DNA from: Pelomonas saccharophila_A
Lineage (GTDB): Bacteria > Pseudomonadota > Gammaproteobacteria > Burkholderiales > Burkholderiaceae_C
Direction of reading: 5' to 3'
Assembly (NCBI RefSeq): GCF_031458095.1
Contig: NZ_JAVDXU010000005.1
Span: 186,001 to 250,000, forward strand
Length of the DNA stretch: 64,000 nt
A program made the position numbers and the translations under genes. Below, piece after piece: positions 1 to 7,997 of this stretch; the stretch's first letter is position 1, and the number at the start of each line of letters is the position of its first letter. Below the pieces are notes generated by a model. The model was not told where the DNA came from and searched no databases. It worked only from the letters and a program-made list of their open reading frames with translations.

Positions 1-1031
1 TGGAGAAGCTCGGCAACGGCGGCAAGGGCATAGGCTGGGACACCAGGACCGAGGTGGAGCAGCTCGCCGAGCTCAACGGCGTGGACGCCGCGGGGCGTGC
101 GCGCATCGTCAGCGACATCGACGCCTGCGAAGTCATCCTGCAGCTGGCACCCGAGACCAACGGCCACGTCGCCGTCAAGGCCTGGGAGGCTCAAGGCCGC
201 GCCACGGGCCGCGAGCACGTGCACCTGGCCCTGCACCGCGAAGACGAGAAGATCCGCTACCGCGACGTGCAGGCCCAGCCGCGCAAGATCATCAGCTCGC
301 CGACCTGGAGCGGCCTGGAGAGCGAGAAGGTCTCCTACAACGCCGGCTACACCAACGTGCACGAGCTGATCCCATGGCGCACGCTGACGGGCCGCCAGCA
401 GTTCTATCAGGACCACCGCTGGATGCGCGCCTTCGGCGAGGGCTTCAGCAGCTACCGCCCGCCTGTGGACCTGAAGACGACCGGCGAGATCCAGGGCATC
501 AAGCCCAACGGCAACCCGGAGATCGTGCTGAACTTCATCACGCCGCACCAGAAGTGGGGCATCCACAGCACCTACAGCGACAACCTGCTGATGCTGACGC
601 TCAACCGCGGCGGCCCGGTCATCTGGCTCAGCGAGGACGACGCGAAACGCGCCGGCATCGAGGACAACGACTGGGTGGAGCTCTTCAACATCAACGGCGC
701 CATCGCTGCCCGCGCCGTCGTCAGCCAGCGCGTGAACCCCGGCATGACGCTTATGTACCACGCGCAGGAAAAGATCATCAACACCCCCGGCAGCGAGATC
801 ACCGGGGTGCGCGGCGGCATCCACAACTCGGTGACGCGCATCGTCACCAAGCCCACCCACATGATCGGCGGCTATGCCCAGTACAGCTACGGCTTCAACT
901 ACTACGGAACCATCGGCACGAACCGCGACGAGTTCGTCGTGATCCGCAAGATGAAGCGCGTGGACTGGCTCGATACGCCGCGCGATGACCACCTCGCCGC
1001 GGCCTACCAGTCGCAAGGCGAAAACCCCTGA
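1..1031 (+). CDS. narG: Respiratory nitrate reductase alpha subunit, C-terminal part (partial)
   Basis: This is the 3' end of the catalytic subunit of membrane-bound nitrate reductase, which binds the molybdenum bis-MGD cofactor and reduces nitrate on the cytoplasmic face of the membrane. The frame is open from base 3 with no stop, so the gene starts outside the window; about 342 residues are visible. Recognisable NarG segments include the stretch around SSPTWSGLESEKVSYNAGYT and the C-terminal molybdopterin dinucleotide-binding region (QKWGIHSTYSDNLLMLTLNR, HMIGGYAQYSYGFNYYG). narH follows after 17 bases in the normal narGHJI order. Identity is secure from sequence and context. Confidence 0.96.
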   Translation, partial: EKLGNGGKGIGWDTRTEVEQLAELNGVDAAGRARIVSDIDACEVILQLAPETNGHVAVKAWEAQGRATGREHVHLALHREDEKIRYRDVQAQPRKIISSPTWSGLESEKVSYNAGYTNVHELIPWRTLTGRQQFYQDHRWMRAFGEGFSSYRPPVDLKTTGEIQGIKPNGNPEIVLNFITPHQKWGIHSTYSDNLLMLTLNRGGPVIWLSEDDAKRAGIEDNDWVELFNINGAIAARAVVSQRVNPGMTLMYHAQEKIINTPGSEITGVRGGIHNSVTRIVTKPTHMIGGYAQYSYGFNYYGTIGTNRDEFVVIRKMKRVDWLDTPRDDHLAAAYQSQGENP

Positions 1032-1048
1032 GCAAGAGGACGACGCAA

Positions 1049-2572
1049 ATGAAGATTCGCGCACAGATCGGCATGGTGCTGAACCTGGACAAGTGCATCG
1101 GTTGCCACACCTGCTCGGTGACCTGCAAGAACGTCTGGACCAGCCGCCCCGGCGTCGAGTACGCCTGGTTCAACAACGTCGAGACCAAGCCCGGCATCGG
1201 CTACCCCAAGGAATGGGAAAACCAGGACCGCTGGAACGGCGGCTGGGTCCGCAAGGCCGACGGCAGCATCGAGCCGCGCCAGGGCGGCAAGTGGAAGCTC
1301 CTGATGAAGATCTTCGCCAACCCCAACCTGCCGGAGATCGACGACTACTACGAGCCCTTCACCTTCGACTACGACCATCTGCAATCGGCCCCCGAGATGA
1401 AGCACGCGCCGACCGCGCGCCCGCGCAGTCTCATCACCGGCCAGCGCATGGAGAAGATCGAATGGGGCCCGAACTGGGAGGAGATCCTCGGCGGCGAGTT
1501 CAGCAAGCGCTCCAAGGACAAGAACTTCGAGGACGTGCAGAAGGACATCTACGGCCGCTTCGAGAACACCTTCATGATGTACCTGCCGCGGCTGTGCGAG
1601 CACTGCCTGAACCCGGCCTGCGTCGCAAGCTGCCCGTCGGGCTCCATCTACAAGCGAGAGGAAGACGGCATCGTCCTCATCGACCAGGACAAGTGCCGCG
1701 GCTGGCGCATGTGCGTCTCGGGCTGCCCCTACAAGAAGATCTACTACAACTGGAAGAGCGGCAAGGCCGAGAAGTGCATCTTCTGCTACCCGCGCATCGA
1801 GGCTGGCCAGCCCACGGTGTGCTCCGAGACCTGCGTCGGCCGCATCCGCTACCTGGGCGTGCTGCTCTATGACGCCGACCGCATCGCCGAGGTCGCGGCG
1901 ACGCCCAACGACAAGGATCTCTACCAGGCGCAGCTCGGCATCTTCCTCGACCCGAACGACCCCGCGGTCATCGCGCAGGCGCGCAAGGACGGCATCCCCG
2001 ACAACTGGCTGGAGGCGGCCAAGAACAGCCCCGTCTACAAGATGGCCGTGGACTGGAAGGTGGCCCTGCCGCTGCACCCCGAGTACCGTACCCTGCCCAT
2101 GGTCTGGTATGTGCCGCCGCTGTCGCCCATCAGCGCGGCTGCCAATGCGGGCCAGCTCGGCACCGTGGGCGAGCTGCCCGACGTCAAGCAGTTGCGCATC
2201 CCGGTGCAATACCTCGCCAACCTGCTGACGGCCGGCGACACCTGGCCGGTGGAGAGGGCGCTGGAACGCATGCTGGCCATGCGCGCCTACCAGCGCGGCA
2301 AGCACGTGGACGGCGTCGAGAACCGTGCCGTGCTCGACCAGGTCGGCCTGCTCGCTCCCGACGTGGAAGAGATGTACCGCGTGATGGCCATCGCCAACTA
2401 CGAGGACCGCTTCGTCATCCCGACGACCCATCGCGAGTACGCCGAGAACGCCTTCAACGTGCGCGGCGGCTGCGGCTTCAGCTTCGGCAACGGCTGCTCC
2501 GAGGGCGTCACCGAGACCAGCCTTTTCGGTTCGGAGAAGAAGCGGACCATCCCCATCAAGGCAACGATCTGA
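1049..2572 (+). CDS. narH: Respiratory nitrate reductase beta subunit
   Basis: NarH is the iron-sulfur electron-transfer subunit that passes electrons from NarI haems to NarG. Of 507 residues, four cysteine groups are visible: C16/C19/C22/C26, C183/C186/C191/C195, C216/C222/C226 and C243/C246/C258/C262. In the third group the second ligand is tryptophan (CRGWRMC, W219), the known NarH signature of a [3Fe-4S] cluster, so the protein should carry three [4Fe-4S] and one [3Fe-4S]. An AG-rich stretch (GAGCAAGAGGA) precedes the ATG. The length matches the family, and narJ begins 11 bases after the stop. Confidence 0.97.
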   Translation: MKIRAQIGMVLNLDKCIGCHTCSVTCKNVWTSRPGVEYAWFNNVETKPGIGYPKEWENQDRWNGGWVRKADGSIEPRQGGKWKLLMKIFANPNLPEIDDYYEPFTFDYDHLQSAPEMKHAPTARPRSLITGQRMEKIEWGPNWEEILGGEFSKRSKDKNFEDVQKDIYGRFENTFMMYLPRLCEHCLNPACVASCPSGSIYKREEDGIVLIDQDKCRGWRMCVSGCPYKKIYYNWKSGKAEKCIFCYPRIEAGQPTVCSETCVGRIRYLGVLLYDADRIAEVAATPNDKDLYQAQLGIFLDPNDPAVIAQARKDGIPDNWLEAAKNSPVYKMAVDWKVALPLHPEYRTLPMVWYVPPLSPISAAANAGQLGTVGELPDVKQLRIPVQYLANLLTAGDTWPVERALERMLAMRAYQRGKHVDGVENRAVLDQVGLLAPDVEEMYRVMAIANYEDRFVIPTTHREYAENAFNVRGGCGFSFGNGCSEGVTETSLFGSEKKRTIPIKATI

Positions 2573-2583
2573 GGACGGCCGCC

Positions 2584-3276
2584 ATGTTCAAAACGCCTAC
2601 TCCCGCCCCCTACAGCCTGCGCGTGCTCGCCGCGCTGCTGCGCTACCCGGACGCGGCCCTGCGCGCTGCCGCGCCCGAGCTTCAACAGGCGCTGAAGCGC
2701 GAGGCCGCGCTGCCGGCCGCCCGCATCGACGAGCTGTGCGCGCTGCTGCAGCACCTTCATCGCGACGACCCCTTGGCCGTGGAGGCCGAGTTCGTCGACC
2801 TCTTCGACCGCGGCCGTGGCACGGCCCTGCACCTGTTCGAGCACATCCATGGCGACTCGCGCGACCGTGGCCCGGCCATGGTCGACCTGCAGCAGACCTA
2901 TGAGCGCGCCGGCCTCTATCTCGCGCCCGGCGAGCTGCCCGACCACCTGGCCGTCGTGCTGGAGTTCACCAGCACCCAGCCGGCGCGCGAGGCACGCGAT
3001 TTCCTTGCCGAGATCGCCCACATCACGCGGGTCATCTTCAGCGCGCTGCGGCGCCGCCAGAGCCCCTATGCCAGCGTGCTGGCCGCGACGCTCGAACTGG
3101 CGGGTGAGCGTGCCGAGCGTGTGGAGATCCCGCCCGAGCCCGAGCTCGACGAGGACTGGGCCGAACCCGAAGCCTTCGGCGGCTGCTCGTCGGCCGGCCA
3201 GTCGCGGCCCGAGCAGCCGCAGCCCATCCACATCGTGCGCAAGACCCGCGCACCCCAACCGGGAGCCCAGGCATGA
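2584..3276 (+). CDS. narJ: Nitrate reductase molybdenum cofactor assembly chaperone
   Basis: NarJ is a cytoplasmic chaperone that holds apo-NarG and allows molybdenum cofactor insertion before the enzyme joins NarI at the membrane; it is not part of the final complex. The 230-residue, largely helical and acidic protein shows the family's core, around residues 60-110 (VEAEFVDLFDRGRGTALHLFEHIHG followed by the MVDLQQTYERAGL helix). It sits between narH and narI, and its last four bases overlap the narI start (ATGA), implying translational coupling. The last 40 residues are proline-rich and probably disordered. Confidence 0.95.
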   Translation: MFKTPTPAPYSLRVLAALLRYPDAALRAAAPELQQALKREAALPAARIDELCALLQHLHRDDPLAVEAEFVDLFDRGRGTALHLFEHIHGDSRDRGPAMVDLQQTYERAGLYLAPGELPDHLAVVLEFTSTQPAREARDFLAEIAHITRVIFSALRRRQSPYASVLAATLELAGERAERVEIPPEPELDEDWAEPEAFGGCSSAGQSRPEQPQPIHIVRKTRAPQPGAQA

Positions 3277-3974
3277 ACGCCGCACACAACTTCCTGTTCG
3301 TCGTCTACCCCTATATCTGCCTGGCCGTCTTCCTGATGGGCAGCCTGGCCCGCTTCGACCGCGACCAGTACACCTGGAAGAGCGACAGCTCGCAGCTGCT
3401 GCGCAGCGGCAGCATCAAATGGGCCAGCAACCTCTTCCATGCCGGCATCCTGTTCCTCTTCGTCGGGCACAGCGTCGGCATGCTGACGCCGCACGCCGTC
3501 TACGAGCACTTCATCAGCCCGGCCAACAAGCAGATGCTGGCCATCGTCGCCGGCGGCATTGCCGGCACGGCCTGCTTCATCGGCCTGAGCATGCTGATCT
3601 GGCGCCGCATGACCGACCCGCGCATCCGCCTCACCAGCCACCGCACCGACCTGGCCATCCTGTGGATCCTCTGGACGCAGCTCAGCCTGGGCCTCGTCAC
3701 GCTGCCCTTCTCGCTGTCCCACAGCGATGGCTCGGTCATGCTGGTGCTGTCCGACTGGGCGCAGCGCATCGTCACCTTCAATCCGGACGCCAGCGGCCTG
3801 GTGGCCCTGGCCTGGCCCTACAAGGTGCACATGGTGCTGGGCATGACCATCTTCCTGCTCTTCCCCTTCAGCCGCCTCGTGCATGTCTGGAGCGGCCTGG
3901 CGTCTGTCTTCTACGTGCTGCGCCCCTACCAGGTCGTGCGTTCGCGCCGCCTGAATCTTCCCAAGCGAGGCTGA
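3273..3974 (+). CDS. narI: Respiratory nitrate reductase gamma subunit (cytochrome b)
   Basis: NarI is the membrane quinol oxidase subunit; it holds two b haems and anchors NarGH to the inner membrane. The 233-residue protein has about five hydrophobic helices. The four haem-ligand histidines can be matched to the E. coli pattern: H56 and H66 in the second helix region (SNLFHAGILFLFVGHSVG), and H186 and H204 in the last helix (YKVHMVLG...RLVHVWSG). The start overlaps narJ by four bases, and the parvulin gene follows after three bases. Confidence 0.96.
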   Translation: MNAAHNFLFVVYPYICLAVFLMGSLARFDRDQYTWKSDSSQLLRSGSIKWASNLFHAGILFLFVGHSVGMLTPHAVYEHFISPANKQMLAIVAGGIAGTACFIGLSMLIWRRMTDPRIRLTSHRTDLAILWILWTQLSLGLVTLPFSLSHSDGSVMLVLSDWAQRIVTFNPDASGLVALAWPYKVHMVLGMTIFLLFPFSRLVHVWSGLASVFYVLRPYQVVRSRRLNLPKRG

Positions 3975-3977
3975 GCC

Positions 3978-4727
3978 ATGGCCCATGTGAACGACATCGA
4001 GATCGCCGCTGCCGACGAACTGCTCGACGACGAGACGCTGCGCCAGCGTGCATGCACCGAACTGCTGCGCCAGCGGGCGCAGGCGCTGGGCCTGCTGGGC
4101 GCCGACGATCCGACACCCCGCGAGGGCGCCATCAGCGAGGCGGCCGGCCAGGCCATCGAGGCGCTGCTCGCGCGCGAACTCGCCGGCCCCGAACTGGACG
4201 AGGCGGCCTGCCGCCGCCACTACGACGCCCATGCCCGCCAGTTCGCCGAAGGTGAAAGGCTCAAGGTGCGGCACATCCTCTTCGCCGTGACGCCCGGCGT
4301 CGACGTGAGCCGGCTGCGCGAGCGCGCCGAGGGGCAGCTGATCCAGGTGCGGGCCAGCGACAGGACCGCATTCGACGAGGCCGCGAGGACGCTGTCCAAC
4401 TGCCCCAGCGGCGCGGAGGGCGGCCAGTTGGGGTGGCTGACGGCCGCCGACTGCGCGCCGGAATTTGCCCGGGAACTCTTCGGGCGCACCGAGATCGGCG
4501 TATTGCCGCAACTGCTGCACAGCCGCTTCGGCCTGCATATCGTCGCCATCGACGCACGCGAGCCGGGCAGGCTTCCTGCCTTCGAGCAGATCCGGGAGGC
4601 GGTGGCGCTGCGGATGCGCCAGTTGCACGAGATCAGCGCGCTGCGGCAGTATCTGCAGGCGCTGGCCTTCGAGGCCCGTCTTCGGGGCGTCGACCTGCAG
4701 CAGCCCCAGTCGCCGCTGGTGCAGTAG
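3978..4727 (+). CDS. Parvulin-type peptidyl-prolyl cis-trans isomerase of the nar operon
   Basis: This is a 249-residue PpiC/parvulin (rotamase) protein. The rotamase domain lies at about residues 95-200, with VRHILF at its start, the CPSGAEGGQLGWL segment and SRFGLHIV at its end. A helical N-terminal region resembles the NifM/SurA-like arrangement. No signal peptide is visible, so a cytoplasmic location is expected, unlike SurA or PpiD. It begins three bases after narI and is clearly co-transcribed with it. Parvulins at the end of nar operons occur in other betaproteobacteria, and a role in folding or maturation of NarGHI is a reasonable inference. The exact client is unknown. Confidence 0.88.
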   Translation: MAHVNDIEIAAADELLDDETLRQRACTELLRQRAQALGLLGADDPTPREGAISEAAGQAIEALLARELAGPELDEAACRRHYDAHARQFAEGERLKVRHILFAVTPGVDVSRLRERAEGQLIQVRASDRTAFDEAARTLSNCPSGAEGGQLGWLTAADCAPEFARELFGRTEIGVLPQLLHSRFGLHIVAIDAREPGRLPAFEQIREAVALRMRQLHEISALRQYLQALAFEARLRGVDLQQPQSPLVQ

Positions 4728-4731
4728 CGCC

Positions 4732-5421
4732 ATGCCCGACGAGCTGCTCGAACGCCTGCGGCGTTTCCAGACGGACGCCTTCCCTCAGCAGCGCTCGCTT
4801 TTCCGTCATCTCGTCGATGAAGGCCAGCATCCGCTGACCCTCTTCATCGGCTGCTCGGATTCGCGCCTGGTGCCCTACCTGCTCACCGGCGCCGGGCCGG
4901 GCGAGCTCTTCCTGGTGCGCAACGTCGGCGCCTTCGTGCCGCCCTACGACCAGAGCCAGGGCTTCCACGGTACGGCGGCGGCCATCGAGTTCGCCGTGCT
5001 GAACCTGCAGGTGCGTCGCATCATCGTCTGTGGCCACAGCCATTGCGGCGCGATCCGTGCGCTCTACGGCGAAGTGCCGGCCGCAGCACAGAACCTGGCG
5101 CGCTGGCTGGACCTGGGCCGCGAGGCCGCACTGCCCGTGGCCGAGCCTGGTCCCGAGGTGATGCGCCGCACCGAGCAGCGCGCCATCGTGCTGCAGCTGG
5201 AGCGGTTGATGGACTACCCCATGGTGCGCGAGCGGGTCGAGGCCCGGACGCTGACGCTGCACGGCTGGCACTACGTCATCGAGGACGGCGAGGTGCACGT
5301 CTTTGACGTCGGCGTCGGCGCCTTCGTGCCGGCCTCGCGGGCCGACAACGCCGGCACCGGACCCTACGTGCTGAGTGCCGAGGAAGACGGCCTGGACGCC
5401 AGCGGCGTGCCGCTGGCGTGA
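4732..5421 (+). CDS. Beta-class carbonic anhydrase
   Basis: The protein interconverts CO2 and bicarbonate using a zinc ion. The ATG at 4732 lies four bases after the parvulin stop; the open frame extends upstream but only inside that gene. In the resulting 229 residues, C41-x-D43-x-R45 and H102-x-x-C105 give the zinc ligands and the catalytic Asp-Arg dyad of beta-carbonic anhydrases. The following segment GELFLVRNVGAFVPPY is also typical. Being last in the nar cluster, it may be co-transcribed with it. The next gene is convergent, with one base between the two stop codons. Confidence 0.93.
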   Translation: MPDELLERLRRFQTDAFPQQRSLFRHLVDEGQHPLTLFIGCSDSRLVPYLLTGAGPGELFLVRNVGAFVPPYDQSQGFHGTAAAIEFAVLNLQVRRIIVCGHSHCGAIRALYGEVPAAAQNLARWLDLGREAALPVAEPGPEVMRRTEQRAIVLQLERLMDYPMVRERVEARTLTLHGWHYVIEDGEVHVFDVGVGAFVPASRADNAGTGPYVLSAEEDGLDASGVPLA

Positions 5422-5422
5422 T

Positions 5423-5815
5423 TCAGCCGATCAGCACCACTTCGCCGGCGGGGTTGAAAGGCAGCAGCCCGCCGAACTCACCGGCCTGCACCCGCTTGAC
5501 CAGCAGGTCCAGCATGCGCTGGATCTCGCTGGCGGACGTGCGGCCGGCCAGGGCGGCGGTGAACATGAGCTGCCAGGCCGGGCCGGCCTGGCGGGCCTCG
5601 GCGGCCAGGGCCGCGAAATCCGCCACCTCGCCCGGATCCTTGTCCACGCACATCAGCGGGTGCAGCACCCCACCCTCGCCGGCGGCATGGGCGGCGCGCT
5701 GCTCGGGCGTCGCGTCGGGCTCGCATTCGGCCGTGGTGAAGACCATCAGCAGGCGCTGCGGCTCGCGCTGATTGCGGGCCATGGCCAGCAGGTCGTCGAA
5801 ATGTTGGATGTTCAT
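5423..5815 (-). CDS. Conserved hypothetical protein of Burkholderiales type
   Basis: A soluble 130-residue protein of unknown function, without signal peptide or membrane segment. Its N-terminus (NIQHFDDLLAMARNQREPQRLLMVF) and the centre (GGVLHPLMCVDKDPGEVADFAAL) match my memory of a short betaproteobacterial family that automated pipelines sometimes label 'ribonucleotide reductase subunit alpha'. I see no ribonucleotide reductase motif and would not transfer that name. It converges with the carbonic anhydrase gene and diverges from moaA, so the 142 bases between 5816 and 5957 hold both promoters. Confidence 0.8.
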   Translation of the reverse strand: MNIQHFDDLLAMARNQREPQRLLMVFTTAECEPDATPEQRAAHAAGEGGVLHPLMCVDKDPGEVADFAALAAEARQAGPAWQLMFTAALAGRTSASEIQRMLDLLVKRVQAGEFGGLLPFNPAGEVVLIG

Positions 5816-5957
5816 GACGCCAGCCTAAGCGCGCACGGCCGGGGCGTGTCGCGCCCGATGGCGGAGGCGGGGATACGCCAAAGGGACTAGGCGGGCACCG
5901 CCCACCTCCTGCCACGGCCCGATGGGCCGGGCCGGGGCCGCCGCCCACAATGCCGCC

Positions 5958-7046
5958 ATGGATGCGAGGACCGCCCCTTTGCTCTGGATCCCGCGCCGCG
6001 CCGCGGCACCGCCGGCCGCCGGCCCGCTGCACGACCGCCGCCACCGCCCCTGGCGTGACCTGCGCATCTCGCTGACCGACCGCTGCAACTTCCGCTGTAG
6101 CTACTGCATGCCGCGCAGCCGCTTCGGTCCTGGCCACCGCTTCCTGCCGCAGGCGCAGCTGCTGAGCTTCGAGGAGATCGCCCAGGTCGCCCGCCAGGCC
6201 CTGGCCCTGGGCGTGCGCACGCTGCGACTGACCGGCGGCGAACCCCTGCTGCGCCGCGACCTGCCCGAGCTGATCCGCCAGCTCGCCTCACTGCGCACGC
6301 TCGACGGCACGCCGCCGGACCTTGCGCTGACGACCAACGGCAGCCTGCTGGCCGCCCAGGCTGGCGAGCTGCGGGACGCCGGCCTGAATCGCCTGACCGT
6401 CAGCCTCGACGCACTCGACGACGCCGTTTTCCAGCGCATGAACGACGTCGGCTTCCCCGTGGCGGAAGTGCTGCGTGGCCTGGAGGCGGCGCAGCAGGCG
6501 GGTTTTGCCAGGATCAAGGTCAACATGGTGGTGCGCCGCGGCACCAACGACGGCGAAGCCCTGCCCATGGCGGCGCAGTTCCGCGATAGCGGCATGGTGC
6601 TGCGCTTCATCGAGTTCATGGACGCCGGCTGCCACAACGGCTGGCGGTTGGACGAGGTGCTGCCCAGCGACGAGCTGCGCGCGCGCATCGCGGCGCGCTG
6701 GCCGCTGCAGCCCCTGCCGGCCACGCGCGGCGGCGAGACGGCCCAGCGCTGGCAGTACGTGGACGGCGCCGGGGAGATCGGCTTCATCAGCAGCGTCAGT
6801 CACGCCTTCTGCGGCGACTGCACACGCGCCCGGCTGACGGCGGACGGGCGCCTGTTCACCTGCCTGTTCGCCGCCCACGGCCACGATCTGCGCAACCTCC
6901 TGCGCGGCGCCCACGCCAGCGAATCGCTGCTGCACGACCGGCTGGCCGCCATCTGGGCTGGACGTGGCGACGCCTACTCCGAGCAGCGCGAACGGCTGCG
7001 CCCGCAACGGCCCGAGCGCGCCGACATGCACGTGCTGGGCGGGTGA
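5958..7046 (+). CDS. moaA: GTP 3',8-cyclase MoaA (molybdenum cofactor biosynthesis)
   Basis: MoaA is a radical SAM enzyme that converts GTP to 3',8-cyclo-GTP, the first step toward molybdopterin, which NarG needs. From the chosen ATG the protein has 362 residues. The SAM cluster motif is C43-x3-C47-x2-C50 (CNFRCSYC), the SAM-binding TGGEPLL follows, and the second [4Fe-4S] ligands lie near the C-terminus (CGDCTRARLTADGRLFTC). It ends in the double glycine used for radical chemistry (HVLGG). An in-frame ATG at 5922 is possible but has no clear ribosome site. A GC-only hairpin spans the stop codon (7037-7057) without a U-tract, so it is not a convincing terminator. Confidence 0.95.
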   Translation: MDARTAPLLWIPRRAAAPPAAGPLHDRRHRPWRDLRISLTDRCNFRCSYCMPRSRFGPGHRFLPQAQLLSFEEIAQVARQALALGVRTLRLTGGEPLLRRDLPELIRQLASLRTLDGTPPDLALTTNGSLLAAQAGELRDAGLNRLTVSLDALDDAVFQRMNDVGFPVAEVLRGLEAAQQAGFARIKVNMVVRRGTNDGEALPMAAQFRDSGMVLRFIEFMDAGCHNGWRLDEVLPSDELRARIAARWPLQPLPATRGGETAQRWQYVDGAGEIGFISSVSHAFCGDCTRARLTADGRLFTCLFAAHGHDLRNLLRGAHASESLLHDRLAAIWAGRGDAYSEQRERLRPQRPERADMHVLGG

Positions 7047-7068
7047 CAGGCCCGCCCAGGCATGCGGC

Positions 7069-7085
7069 CTTAAGTCTGACTTAAG
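7069..7085 (+). promoter_or_regulatory. PmrA/QseB-type response-regulator box upstream of mipA
   Basis: The sequence CTTAAGTCTGACTTAAG contains CTTAAG twice with five bases between, an 11-base repeat period; it is also a perfect palindrome with three central bases. The arrangement fits the established PmrA/QseB box, YTTAAK-N5-YTTAAK, bound by OmpR-family regulators. It ends 22 bases before the start codon of the outer membrane protein gene. No OmpR-family regulator is encoded in the window, so the cognate protein must lie elsewhere. Confidence 0.6.
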
Positions 7086-7107
7086 CCCCCTCCACGATCA
7101 TGTGGGC

Positions 7108-7941
7108 ATGCTCGCACGCCCCGGTCTCTCACTTTGCATCCTGTCCTCCTTCCTGCTGGCCGCACCGAACTGCCGGGCAGACGACGAGGCCCCCCAGACA
7201 CCCACGGCAAGCAACTGGCTGGTGGGGGCCATGGCCCTGTCGCAGCCGGAGTACGAGGGATCTGACCGGCGCATCGTGAAGCTGCGTCCGCTGTGGGCCT
7301 ATCAGTGGGGGCGGTTCCGCATCAGCACGTCGCGGGCGGGCGGCGTGATGAACTTCGCTTCGGACCCGCAAGGGCCGGGAGCGAGCGCGCTGCTGCTCAG
7401 CAGCGACCAGTTCCGTTTGGGCGCGGCCCTGCGCTTCGACAGCGGGCGCACGTCGGGCGACTCGGAACACCTCAAGGGCCTGCCGGACGTCAAGCGCACG
7501 CTGCGCGGGCGGTTCTTCGCCTCCTGGAAGCTGGCCGAGCGCTGGGACCTCAGCGGCAACATCTCCCAGGATCTGCTGGGCCGGCGCGGCGGCGCCGTCG
7601 GCAGCGTCGATCTCGGCTACCACCAGCGCGTCACCGAGCGCACCGAGTGGTCCGCCAGCGTCGGGGCCTCCCTGGCGAGTGCGCAGAACATGCGCACCTA
7701 CTTTGGCGTGACGCCCGAGCAATCGGTGGCGTCCGGCTTGCCGGCCTTCTCGCCGGGCGCGGGCGCGCGGGATGTGTATGGCGGGCTGGGTTTCACCACG
7801 GCGCTGACACCGAGATGGATCCTCTTCGGCAACGCCGGCGTTTCACGCCTCGTGGGCGATGCCGCGGCGAGTCCGTTGACGCAGCAACGCAGTTCCTTCT
7901 CCGCGGGCGTGGGGTTGGCCTATCGTTGCTGCCGCTGGTAG
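7108..7941 (+). CDS. MipA/OmpV family outer membrane protein
   Basis: A 277-residue predicted outer membrane beta-barrel. The first 25 or so residues form a Sec signal peptide. The mature part has the family pattern: ALSQPEYEGSDRRIVKLRPLWAYQWG near the start, then alternating strands rich in glycine and aromatic residues. Members include the MltA-interacting protein of E. coli and OmpV, and are often controlled by two-component systems; the PmrA-type box just upstream agrees with this. The C-terminus (YRCCRW) ends in tryptophan but has two adjacent cysteines, which is unusual for a barrel end. Confidence 0.85.
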   Translation: MLARPGLSLCILSSFLLAAPNCRADDEAPQTPTASNWLVGAMALSQPEYEGSDRRIVKLRPLWAYQWGRFRISTSRAGGVMNFASDPQGPGASALLLSSDQFRLGAALRFDSGRTSGDSEHLKGLPDVKRTLRGRFFASWKLAERWDLSGNISQDLLGRRGGAVGSVDLGYHQRVTERTEWSASVGASLASAQNMRTYFGVTPEQSVASGLPAFSPGAGARDVYGGLGFTTALTPRWILFGNAGVSRLVGDAAASPLTQQRSSFSAGVGLAYRCCRW

Positions 7942-7997
7942 CGGACGCTGGCTTTCTCGCGCCAGCGGGTGGCGCATCCTCCATGCCGCCGGGCGCC

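Noticed and set aside
1004..2431. Long leftward open frame opposite narH (475 codons)
   Set aside because: Its product is biased toward Val, Leu, Ala and Gly as expected for the antisense of a GC-rich gene, and narH is unmistakable on the other strand.
7037..7057. Hairpin GGGCGGG/CCCGCCC at the moaA stop as terminator
   Set aside because: No T-tract follows, and the stem includes the last codons of the gene; it may be fortuitous in GC-rich DNA.
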